DNA of 64,000 nt from assembly GCF_001039355.2 (NCBI RefSeq), contig NW_019775670.1:1-64000 (forward strand). Direction: 5' to 3'. The notes beneath the pieces are model-generated. The model did no database searches. It had not been told where the DNA came from and saw only the letters and a program-made list of their open reading frames with translations. Shown here one piece after another: positions 14,595 to 25,700 of this stretch. Positions within the stretch are counted from its first letter, which is position 1, and each line of letters opens with the position of its first letter. Made by a program: the position numbers and the translations under genes. Source of the DNA: Lingula anatina. Lineage: Eukaryota > Brachiopoda > Lingulata > Lingulida > Lingulidae.

Positions 14595-14808
14595 GGCTCT
14601 ATTCCCATAGATTTAGATCGATCTATCCCCGCGGGGAGTCTCACTAGATTACTTTCAGATAATCCGACTTAAATGTCCGTCCCGCCTACTACAAGCTATA
14701 AGGGGGTAATTAACTTTGGTGTCCGCCCGGCTGACAGCTATTTAGCGTGAACCCCCAGGGAGTTAGGTCGATCTAAAGTAGGACGATCTAATCAATGGAA
14801 ATGGGGTG
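14595..14808. mobile_element. Short inverted-repeat transposon (MITE), PIF/Harbinger-like
   Basis: The two ends are imperfect inverted repeats of about 30 bases. The left end reads GGCTCTATTCCCATAG then TTAGATCG, and the right end read backwards is CACCCCATTTCCATTG then ATTAGATCG. The element is flanked on both sides by TTA (14592-14594 and 14809-14811), the three-base target duplication typical of PIF/Harbinger elements. It is about 214 bases long with no coding capacity, and sits between the 3' ends of CFAP65 and the methyltransferase gene. The superfamily call is inference from duplication size and end sequence. Confidence 0.6.
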
Positions 14809-15628
14809 TTACTCTTAAAAACATCATGGGTACAATAAGTACATTTAATTTAAATATGTATTATCGTACACACTAGCGTTTATATTGAAGCGTTTCCCAA
14901 GACTGTCATTAGTTACATTTGTGATACAAGGACTAGAAAATGCGCGATTCAGGTTTGCAAAGTTTGCTTTGTTACACTTGTCACGGCACTGCAGTTTATA
15001 TACATGTATATATCATATATACATATATATATGTATACATTCATGTTCCTTTGTCTGTAAGGCACTAGAGGTGCAAAGTCTACTTCCACGTGGAGTTTGG
15101 TTTAACGGCCCAAATCCTTATCTTTCGCTGAATATTTGAACATAGGGTGTTCGCTTACGCTAGGATGGACATATATATATGAAACATACTTTTGCTGCCT
15201 ACAGATTTATTTTAAAGATTGAAACAGTTGTCTTTCGTCTTTCAATATTCAACGTGCAAATGTAATTGATACATCTTTATTTATCAGAATAAAATACAAG
15301 TCCGTTTTTAGATTTAAAACTTAATTTACGTCACTAATCCCATTTAATACGTAAGTCAAGTAAGTCTGTCCCTTAGTATGTGCACTTTTACTGAAATTCC
15401 CGTCTATTTAAAAGAGTCATCAGATAGCTCCGATTTCCCAGAGGTAGCCTTGAGAGAAATTTTTTTTTTTTTTTTTTTTCGCTTTTGTGGTCAGAGAGGG
15501 TGCACTGATCCTCACTCACAGCAGTGATTTCATACGTTCTGGTGCATGGGAGAAATGAGGTAGGTGACGGCGGAGAACTCTAAAATGCCAATTCAAAATA
15601 GCAACGATGCCCCCAATTAAGTTCTGTG
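14809..15628. other. Intergenic / methyltransferase 3' region
   Basis: No protein-coding exon is recognisable here. The stretch includes the likely 3' UTR of the - strand methyltransferase gene. TTTATT, which is AATAAA on the - strand, occurs at 15276-15281 and 15206-15211. A 20-base T run at 15460-15479 would be an A tract in that transcript. Short AT palindromes lie around 15000-15045. Confidence 0.5.
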
Positions 15629-16288
15629 CTACTTGAGGACTTTGTATACATACATGTAACAATTTATCTTATCGTGCTTTAAGTGATACTTTTCAGTGGT
15701 CTTGGAGAGGAGTTCCACTTTTTTCTCTGCTTCTATTTTGGGCAGTTTCTCTGTAAATCCGTAGGCCGGGTCGTCGCACATGTCGGGGCGCAGAGTGAAG
15801 ACAATTAGTCCGTTAGGTTTGGTGACACGAATTAGCTCGTCTAATGCGTCGGCATGGACGTGACCTTTTGTGAAAGTTCCAACCACCAAAATAGCATCAT
15901 AATCATTGGAAGGCAGCTTCAAGGGCTCGGGTCCAGCCATATTATCCTGAAACAGGTGATTGTATGCTCCCTTTTCCTCTGCCACAACCAACATCTCCGC
16001 GCTAATATCCAAAGCGTCTAAGTTGGAATAGCCCCACTCGTGCAGGGCGGCACCAGACATTCCCGTGCCGGCCCCGGCGTCTAATATCTTGGCCTTCTTG
16101 TCGGGCACCCATTCCGCTAGTTTCCTGGCTCCCTCTACCGGGCCCACGTAGCCTAGATGTCCAGTAGTGTCGGCGTCGTATTTTCTGGCCCACGCGTCAT
16201 AGATCTTCCGCAGGGTTTCAGGGCTGCTGTTTGCATCGATTTTGGACAATCTTTCGTGTCCGACGAAAGGTACATCTGTCTCAGACAT
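15629..16288 (-). CDS. METTL27: METTL27/WBSCR27-like class I SAM-dependent methyltransferase
   Basis: A complete 219-residue open frame on one exon encodes a class I (Rossmann-fold) S-adenosylmethionine-dependent methyltransferase. The N-terminal region has IYDAWARKYDADTTGHLGYV, the usual WBSCR27/METTL27 lead-in. Motif I is ILDAGAGTGMSG (about residues 67-78). The acidic residue after strand 2 lies in LDALDISAEML. The motif IV region is YDAILVVGTFTKGHV and the post-motif segment is RVTKPNGLIVFTLR. The length is close to human METTL27 (about 245 aa). The substrate is not known to me. Directly upstream of the ATG on the coding strand is a pyrimidine-rich stretch ending TTTTAG, so a 5' UTR intron is possible. 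The gene converges with CFAP65. Confidence 0.85.
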   Translation of the reverse strand: MSETDVPFVGHERLSKIDANSSPETLRKIYDAWARKYDADTTGHLGYVGPVEGARKLAEWVPDKKAKILDAGAGTGMSGAALHEWGYSNLDALDISAEMLVVAEEKGAYNHLFQDNMAGPEPLKLPSNDYDAILVVGTFTKGHVHADALDELIRVTKPNGLIVFTLRPDMCDDPAYGFTEKLPKIEAEKKVELLSKTTEKYHLKHDKINCYMYVYKVLK

Positions 16289-16982
16289 TTTTTCTAAAAC
16301 GAAAATAATTTATTATGTTTTAATTAAATGATAAATCAATTTTATCTACCAAACGGTAATGCAACGACGAACTGGTATATAAGTTTTAAAAATGCAGAAG
16401 ATTTGCGCTGGTCTTGATAGGTGGTAATGTAGTTGTGCCTTTTAGCAATTACAGTTCAGTATAAACAGATATACTTGTCGCGACACTGCAGTTTATATAC
16501 CGAATACACAATAGTGCTACAACTACTACATACATGCACGATATAGTACCATGTTGTCTGCTGTTGATGGTCTGATTTACCGTTCTTGTCTCCATGCCAG
16601 CAGTAGCAGCACACGATTTTCAGTGTTTATAAGGAGACAATCACCTTACGGAAAGTAGCCTGTTATATGTGTTGGATTTCTTCTTCACTTGAAACCCTAC
16701 TTGGCAGAATTCCACAATTTTCAGTGATGAATAAGTGACTTCAAAAAGGAATTTTTAGAAATAATTGCCACAAAGAACGCTGGACTCAACTGGAACATCA
16801 CTCTGATTTCAGTACAGGTGATGTCTACGAGGGGCTCAGACAGGTGATGTCTACGAGAGTGCGCAATCTCCTGAGAGGGTACCACCAGCCACGCCCACAT
16901 TTCCTTGGATATTTTTCGTCTTACACTGTGATCCAAAGGAACAAAATGCAAAGAAAAAATAATAAATTACCAATAACAGTTA
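16289..16982. other. Intergenic stretch upstream of the methyltransferase
   Basis: This is the likely promoter and 5' UTR region of the - strand methyltransferase. I see no clear TATA box or other exon. A direct repeat containing CAGGTGATGTCTACGAG occurs twice around 16816-16857. Confidence 0.4.
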
Positions 16983-17160
16983 CAGGGGCGTAGCCTCCGG
17001 GGGGGGGGGGGGGGGGCGCCCCCCCCCCCCCCCGGTTTTGGGGGGCAAAAAAAAAATCGCAGGGGGAAAAAAAAAAATTTNCCCCCCCCCCTCGGATTTG
17101 AGGTGCAAAAAAATAATCGCAAGGGTGAAAAAAAATAATTGCAAAGTTGGCATCAATTCT
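16983..17160. repeat. G/C-run repeat block with an ambiguous base
   Basis: It begins CAGGGGCGTAGCCTCC and passes into long G and C runs. Two diverged copies follow of a roughly 60-base unit: C-run, then (T)TTTGGGGGGCAAAAAA or GATTTGAGGTGCAAAAAA, then ATCGCA(A/G)GGG and an A run. An N lies at 17081 between them. The start resembles GGGGCGTAGCC-type ends of small elements common in marine invertebrate genomes (recalled). The homopolymers make the exact base count unreliable. Confidence 0.55.
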
Positions 17161-17281
17161 GTGAGAAAATGCACTCATGGCCACTAGACAATCATTCAAC
17201 AATCTGTTTACAAAGGCGTGTTGTGTTGAAAAAATGACTGTACTTATGGCAAAATGAACCCACAATTTCTGACTTCTGATT

Positions 17282-19982
17282 GAGCAATAAATAACTGTTA
17301 AAATGCACCAGAATGCAGTATTATACATACAGTTTTTAAAAATGTGTCTCTTTCTACATGTAAACAAATATATATGCTGTATTAATTTATTTTGGGAGAA
17401 CTAATTTGATACCCCGTTTTTAATGTGGCAACACTGCTGCAAAAATGTACTTCGCGCATGCGTAAATGCTTAATTCCGAGCCAGCTGGTTAAAGCTTTGT
17501 AACTCAACTGGTCCTGCTACGTGCCCTCTATATTGCAAGGATTACAATGGTTGGCGAGCGCAGAGCAGGCTAGTGTGTGAGTCTGACCACCTATTTGACT
17601 TAGGTCGTGTGGATTGTGCAGCGATTGTACGCTCTCTTTTAGGCTGAATAGACTATGTTCGGTGAATTTGTCGTAAAGTACCCAGTAGTTGGAACTGAGG
17701 CAGCATGTCCGGCAACCACACCCGGAGTTAACACGTACAGTGTATCTTGAAACGTTTGCTTACGACATGTTTGTAACTGAATGTATAACTCACCCTGTAA
17801 AACAGTGGAATCCAGCAGACCGGTTGATACAATCGTCCGAATCGTGTACAATGGGAGAGAGGGTCTAAAACATGGCCGTCAGTTACTACCGCCTGAGTGG
17901 GGATTAAGGTCAGCTAGCGTCAGTCAACTGTAGATAAGATATGAATGGGTGCACCAGGCTTTCTCAAACCGAGCGCTTTCGGCATGGACGACACAGTCAA
18001 TAAATAAAACTCAACACGCGGTGCAAAGACATGCGTTTAGTTTGCGTCGCGTTGCGAAATGATGTAACGAAACTAGTTATAGGGGCCTAGGCCTACTATT
18101 TTAACCACTAGGGAGACATGTAGGTGGATTTTGATTTGTCAAAGGTAGGCCCTACTCGCTCAACACGAATCCCCACCGACTTTTAACGAATAATGCTATG
18201 TTTGAAATTAACAAAATTTCACCAGTAACAATAAACTCATTTATAATGTTAAAATTTCGGTTGCACTCATGGGACGCGGCTACATATGCTCTCGTATTTT
18301 CAAATGTCGAGTGTTAAAAAATTTTTACATTCACCCCACCCAACCAACTACACGCACACTTTTTTGCGCGTATCGGTCCTTTAGCGCGGGAGGGGGCAGG
18401 CTGCCCGTGTGCTTAGGCCTACTGATTAAAACGATTTGTCAGTCGAGAAACGAGCTTAACGACACAAAACCAAACTTTTTTCATCTCTTTCTTTGCCCTG
18501 TATAATATTCTTATTTTTGTCTCACGGCTGAAACGACGCAAAATATTTTAGAAAGTGTGCCCCCCCCCCCCCAACCCCTACTTGCATCGTCAAAATCAAC
18601 CAATGAATAAGCTGTAAAATCATATCAGTATCGACAGTGAGTTAACGTCGATTTTTTTTAGCCCCAGGGGAGGCAAAGATGACAGTAAGCAATCCCGGAT
18701 TACGGTATTGTGGGATGTAAAGGAATGTAGCGACAGACTTTCCCCTTGTCTGTGCTAGTGGACATTGTCTCTGCGGTTACAAATATTTGTTTCTTTAAAG
18801 TGGGAGCTTAGGACACAGACCTACTTATTCTTGACTGCACTGCCGGAAAGTGTGTACTCTTTCTCCATGTTAGTTTGTTTAGAAAATAACCCGCATTTCA
18901 CAAATGTAACCATTTTGGCTACGACCAATATTTGCTTATAGAAGTCTGAATGGCAATTGTTAGAAAATTGTATTATTGTAACATTAATCTGCGGGCGATC
19001 ATACCGAATTGCCCCCGTTGTGATTTCGTCAATTGCCCAAGAATTAATTTGACAGTTGTAAATCAATTCTGAAGGTGAATAATGTATCACAATTTCAATT
19101 GCTCCTTTTAGTCTATTCGACCAAAGGTATATTAATTTGTATTAGGTTTTCCTTAGCGTCGTTTCAACGCCTATAGCAATTTAGTTGAGATACATGGTTG
19201 ACTATAAGGTGACATAATCAAAGCAATTACTGCTATCGATAGATTGAGTTCGTTCAATTCAATAAATAAATCGAGTTCTCTTCAACTGACTATTTCATAT
19301 AATGCCCATGTAAACAAATTGAGCACACTTATTCTGTCAACGACGCCACAGACCGTGAAACCCAAATACCTGTATGCTTTTTTCCTCACATTCTGGACAA
19401 ACGCATGTCGTCTTTTTAATATACGAGTGATAAAGACATCTTAGCCATGACGCCAAAAATTCAGGAGTTATGAAATATTAAAAAAAAGATCATGTGCAAC
19501 AGAATGTGAATGAAGCGTATTTCCCTGTTAAAGAGTCCAGAACAGCTTATTCTGCGGCCAAAATGTAAATCACACCCTCAATGTATACTACAGGTCTTTC
19601 CGGATTTTTTCTATATGCTATGATAAACCATCTGCCTGTGTAACTAACAACTTAGAGGTTGGCAGCTCAGTTTGCAATCTTGTTGAATTGTAGGCGTCCG
19701 TAAGTCGACGGGTAAGAACTTAAAACAGCAAATACAACTTAGCTGTTCGTGGAGCATCGGTGACGCGCTTAAATGAAATCAAAACTGTCTGAAACACGAT
19801 TTTGTAATTTCGATAATTGTCGGCGGGTAAGCAATGGCGAGTGAAAAGAAAAATATGAAAATTGAAGCAAATTAATATACTAGTGACCTAAACATTGAAA
19901 AGAATATTTGTGTTATATGTACAATAACAAAAGATGACATAATGGGCTGTTTACGCACCATCGTTATGCCCCCCTCCCCTGC
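17282..19982. repeat. Large duplicated unit, copy 1 (~2.7 kb)
   Basis: This block and the next (19984 to about 22700) match almost base for base. Examples are 17282 against 19984, 18821-19090 against 21533-21802 (the encoded 89-codon frame is identical) and 19244 against 21956. Copy 1 carries about 12 bases near 17655 (GTTCGGTGAATT area) that copy 2 lacks. I recognise no protein or RNA gene in it; the open frames are short and unlike known proteins. It ends at an N (19983) that coincides exactly with the start of copy 2. Confidence 0.9.
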
Positions 19983-19983
19983 N

Positions 19984-22700
19984 AAGCAATAAATAACTGT
20001 TTAAATGCACCAGAATGCAGTATTATACATACAGTTTTTAAAAAATTGTCTCTTTCTACATGTAAACAAATATATATGCTGTATTAAGTTATTTTGGGAG
20101 AACTAATTTGATACCCCGTTTTTAATGTGGCAACACTGCTGCAAAAATGTACTTCGCGCATGCGTAAATGCTTAATTCCGAGCCAGCTGGTTAAAGCTTT
20201 GTAACTCAACTGGTCCTGCTACGTGTATTAATAGCAAGGATTACAATGGTTGGCGAGCGCAGTGCAGGCTAGTGTGTGAGTCTGACCACCTATTTGACTT
20301 AGGTCGTGTGGATTGTGCAGCGATTGTACGTTCTCTTTAAGGCTGAATAGACTATTTGTCGTAAAATACCCAGTAGTTGGAACTGAGGCAGCATGTCCGG
20401 CAACCACACCCGGAGTTAACACGTACAGTGTATCTTGAAACATTTGCTTACGACATGTTTGTAACTGAATGTATAACTCACCCTGTATAACAGTGGAATC
20501 CAGCAGACCGGTTGATACAATCGTCCGAATCGTGTACAATAGGAGAGAGGGTCTAAAACATGGCCGTCAGTTACTACCGCCTGAGTGGGGATTAAGGTCA
20601 GCTAGCGTCAGTCAACTGTAGATAAGATATGAATGGGTGCACCAGGCTTTCTCAAACCGAGCGCTTTCAGCATGGACGACACAGTCAATAATTAAAACTC
20701 AACACGCTGTGCAAAAACATGCGTTTTGTTTGCGTCGCGTTGCGAAATGATGTAACGAAACTAGTTATAGGGGCCTACTATTTTAACCACTAGGAAGACA
20801 TTTAGGTGGATTTTGATTTGACAAAGGTAGGCCCTACTCGCTCAACACGAATCCCCACCGACTTTTAACGAAAAATGCTTTGTTTGAAATTAACAAAATT
20901 TCACCAGAAACAATAAACTCATTTTTAATGTTAAAATTTCGTTTGCACTCTAAATACAGGACCGTTTTACCCGGGCCTTAGTATTATATGGGACGCGGCC
21001 ACACATGTTCTCGTATTTTCAAATGTCGAGTGTTAAAAAATGTTTACATTCACCCCACCCACCCAACTACACGCACACTTTTTTGTGCGTATCGGTCCTT
21101 TAGCGCGGGAGGGGGGAGGCTGCCCGTGTGCTTAGGCCTACTGATTAAAACGATTTGTGAGTCGAGAAACGAGCTTAACGGCACAAAACCAAACTTCTTA
21201 TTTCATCTCTTTCTTTGCCCTGTATAATATTCTTATTTTTGTCTCACGGCCGAAACGACGCAAAATATTTTAGAAAGTGTGCCCACCCCCCACTTGCATC
21301 GTCAAAATCAACCAATGAAAAATCTGTAAAATCATATCAGTATCGACAGTGAGTTAACGTCGATTTTTTTTAGCCCCAGGGGAGGCAAAGATGACAGTAA
21401 GCAATCCCGGATTACGGTATTGTGGGATGTAAAGGAATGTAGCGACAGACTTTCCCCTTGTCTGTGCTAGTGGACATTGTCTCTGCGGTTACAAATATTT
21501 GTTTCTTTAAAGTGGGAGCTTAGGACACAGACCTACTTATTCTTGACTGCACTGCCGGAAAGTGTGTACTCTTTCTCCATGTTAGTTTGTTTAGAAAATA
21601 ACCCGCATTTCACAAATGTAACCATTTTGGCTACGACCAATATTTGCTTATAGAAGTCTGAATGGCAATTGTTAGAAAATTGTATTATTGTAACATTAAT
21701 CTGCGGGCGATCATACCGAATTGCCCCCGTTGTGATTTCGTCAATTGCCCAAGAATTAATTTGACAGTTGTAAATCAATTCTGAAGGTGAATAATGTATC
21801 ACAGTTTCAATTGCTCCTTTTAGTCTATTCGACCAAAGGTATATTAATTTGTATTAGGTTTTCCTTGGCGTCGTTTCAACGCCTATAGCAATTTAGTTGA
21901 GATACATGGTTGACTATAAGGTGACATAATCAAAGCAATTACTGCTATCGATAGATTGAGTTCGTTCAATTCAATAAATAAATCGAGTTCTCTTCAACTG
22001 ACTATTTCATATAATGCCCATGTAAACAAACGGAGCACACTTATTCTGTCAACGACGCCACAGACCGTGAAACCCAAATACCTGTATGCCTTTTTCCTCA
22101 CATTCTGGACAAACGCATGTCGTCTTTTTAATATATGAGTGATAAAGACATCTTAGCCATGACGCCAAAAATTTAGGAGTTATGAAATATTTAAAAAAAA
22201 AAGATCATGTGCAACAGAATGTGAATGAAGCGTATTTCCCTGTTAAAGAGTCCAGATCAGCTTATTCCGCGGCAAAAATGTAAATCACACCCTCAACGTA
22301 TACTACAGGTCTTTCCGGATTTTTTCTATATGCTATGATAAACCATCTGCCTGTGTAACTAACAACTTAGAGGTTGGCAGCTCAGTTTGCAATCTTGTTG
22401 AATTGTAGGCGTCCGTAAGTCGACGGGTAAGAACTTAAAACAGCAAATACAACTTAGCTGTTCGTGGAGCATCGGTGACGCGCTTAAATGAAATCAAAAC
22501 TGTCTGAAACACGATTTTGTAATTTCGATAATTGTCGGCGGGTAAGCAATGGCGAGTGAAAAGAAAAATATGAAAATTGAAGCAAATTCATATACTAGTG
22601 ACCTAAACATTGAAAAGAATATTTGTGTTATATGTACAATAACAAAAGATGAAATAATGGGCTGTTTACGCACCATCTTTATGCCCCCCCCTCCCCTCCC
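19984..22700. repeat. Large duplicated unit, copy 2 (~2.7 kb)
   Basis: Second copy of the block beginning at 17282. It carries an extra ~36 bases around 20950-20985 (ACCGTTTTACCCGGGCC area) absent from copy 1, plus scattered substitutions. It continues without a break into unique sequence after about 22700. The join at an N and the allele-like level of difference suggest an assembly-retained haplotype, although a real recent tandem duplication is also possible. Confidence 0.9.
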
Positions 22701-25700
22701 CCATATCTCAGGTCCGACATATTTTATTCAAGTTTGAAAACTTCAGCCTACACAACGCTTTCCTATTCTCCTGAATAATAAAATCGCATAATCCTTTTCT
22801 TATGAAGTCTTCATAATCTCTAAGGGTTTGTCAAGAAGTCATTTTACAGAAAGTGGCTTTCCGTAACCTTTACCAATTTGTCACTTTCAAAACACAGTGG
22901 TTATTGTGTACCGTACGTGAATGATACAATGGTGAGCCTAGTATGAGCTACAGGAGAATACATTTCACACAGACTCCTCGGCGGCAATCTGTGGGCCCTA
23001 CTGTAAGACTAAAGAAACTGGTGACACGCCCCTCGAGATTTTAGATGACTTCTACTCACCTTGTTTACCTATTAAAGTCAGATTACGATGGTGTTTATGC
23101 ACAAAAGTTCAAAGGCGCACGACAATGTGCTTTATACAAGATCGAGTCATTATCGAGTATAACACAAAACAGAGAAAGAAGTCAAACACGACTGGACGGT
23201 TTTTATCTTATTACAAACCACTGGTTTAGAAAGAGAGCAGAGTTATTCTGAGAACAAATTTTTATCCCTCTACCATTCTCGGGCTTTTCCCACTTTATTT
23301 ACCCAATTTACTAATACACAAATTCCTATAATACCATGGGTTAGAGGTATCATTGTTTGAAAAAATCCTTACATGCTTTATTTCGGAACAAAAGATTTGC
23401 TCGTTATTCCCAAAAATAAAATTTGGGAAACTTCCAACTCTTCTAAAATGTACGTAAGATTTTTATTTATAGAATGTTGAAGTACGTAAGATGTATATTT
23501 TTAGATGGCCCAGTGGTAAGACAATGAAGTGAAGACAAGGAAGGTCTTCATTTTATTCCACATTTATGGAGTTACCATAGTTAGATCAGAAGAAAAGCGT
23601 AAGAAATTGGTAAACAAACCACTTAGTATAGTGTGCGAGAACATCAGTAGCGAGGCAAACAGTCTGTTTTTTGTAGAGGAGTAACTTCCACGTGTATTAA
23701 ATAAACAACGTTTTTCTTATCATGCAATCCCACAGTTTTTATTGGTTGAGTTAATATCACTTCATTTTCGGGAGGCGCACGTGCTCACTAAAATATTTTC
23801 ATCCAAACATGTAATTTTTCCGTCTAAATGTCAGCTATAACCTTCCCAAGACAGAGGGAGTCAACCTCGGCAGATCTCTTTAAGTAAAACAGAAAACATT
23901 TCTCAATTATCATATAAATTGCTATATGTTTCGTGACATGTGCGAGGGCGGACCATGCCTCGCCCAAGTATGTCGTGCTATGGACGGTAAGTTTAGGGAA
24001 CTTTCTTCATCAGTACAGGAGCCGGCAACAAATTAATGCGTCTCAAAGTTATAAAATAGGCCGTTTAATGTGGTTAAATTATTTAATGCGCACAGATTGA
24101 TGCGACATCTTCCTTAGACACATCAAAGTCCGCTTGATATTTACTATTATGCGCAAAATTGAAACAAACACATGCATTACGCGGTCATTTTAGCGTCCGT
24201 TTGTCTTTTGTCCTGGGGTTAAATTTGAATGACTCGAGAATTCCGGCTCTGATTTCTACCTCAACGACCTCTAGGTGTGTCTTGATAATATTTACAGAAC
24301 TCACTGTCAATTTACTTCCAGAGTCTATGTTTTATCCTTGGCATTTAACTATTATTGTCGCCGGACCTCAATGGTTGAACTGCACAGACGCAGATGTATG
24401 ATATACGCTGCTGTCAGACAGTTTAAATTTATCTACTGAAATCCACTCTCTGTTTGTTTGCATTCGCATAAAATCAATGTATCGTTTTAGAGAAAGCAAA
24501 TATTTATTAATACACATCATTTCAACATGAACATAGTGGATAATGCCGACAGGAGACTTTCTTGAATTACCTCTGCCTCGAGCTGAAGATCTCAGTGCGG
24601 AGATTAAGGTAGTTTACAATGCAGCACGGGTGTTTGGGCATATCCGCCCTGGCATACAACCGGTGGACGAGTAAATAAGTACATGCGAGAAAGATGGACG
24701 AAAATTTTGAAATATCGATGAATCGTAGACATATCTCGGAAAGTGCTGAAAACATCGTCTGCTGCGTTGCGTGTTGACAGATTGTGCTGAAAAATGACGA
24801 GGTGCGGTTACGTATCCGTGAAGTCCAGTCTTGGTGACTCCGTGGTCCCACTCCAGGGTTTGTAAACTTAAAAAATCGAGAAATATTGCATCATATTCAG
24901 AATAAAAATGCGAAAAAATGAAAGATGTGTGGTGTCTGGTTTCGTGTATGTGGGAGCATTTAGTGACACGTATTTTTTCGGTTGCATAATTACGGTGAAT
25001 ACTGCTAGCTTGTTCACTTTAATTCACAAAGAACGCTCTATTAGCGACACGGACTTGGTGCTTCCTCTCAATATTTGGCACATTGAATTTACACAGCAAT
25101 CGTCCTTATGCGCTAGAAAGGCTAAATATGGACCGAGTAGTCGGGGAGCTAGCAACAGGAACAGAGCCTTGGGTTGTTTCATTTCTTTCATTCACTAAAT
25201 TGTTTAAATGATACAAATCCCAATCAAACATGATTGAATGTTAAGTCCGTTTTTACGACATTTCCTTACGCCCAGGCCCGATCGCTCTCAATGAATGAAC
25301 CGGGCCCTCTGTTACTTTGCCAGGCGACTCGAGTTCGCAGTATGTGGTGAGCTAGAATGTCAGTAACTGCAGTTGTGAAACATTTAAGTTAAATTTGTTT
25401 GGTCAGAGAGCCGGTTTTCCTGCTGTTAACTCTTCGGGCTCAAAAGGTGACGATTTTTACATTTGAAGCAAGCCGTGGAGAAACAGGGAGAAAAGGAAAA
25501 AATTAAGGGGGGAATAGAACATTAAAAAGAAACGTTTTATTTGTGCTAGGATCAAGGTGTTAACAAAACAACGTTTGGAACGTCCTTCGAAATGAATACG
25601 ATGTTAAAACATTAAATTAACAACGAAGTAGTACGTCGTAACACTCAATATCAAGACCAAGACAAAGTAAATGATTAGGTTTCTTCGTCATTCGTGAGTA

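Noticed and set aside
18821-19090. 89-codon open frame repeated identically at 21533-21802
   Set aside because: It lies in the duplicated block, so identity reflects duplication and not selection on protein. It matches no family I know and lacks start context or splice partners.
23500-23570. TGGCCCAGTGGT, resembling a tRNA A box
   Set aside because: No B box (GGTTCGANNCC) at the right distance and no cloverleaf can be drawn.
24567-25198. Two frames of about 95 codons in the noggin downstream interval
   Set aside because: No recognisable motif, splice partner or promoter; the length is expected by chance in this much sequence.
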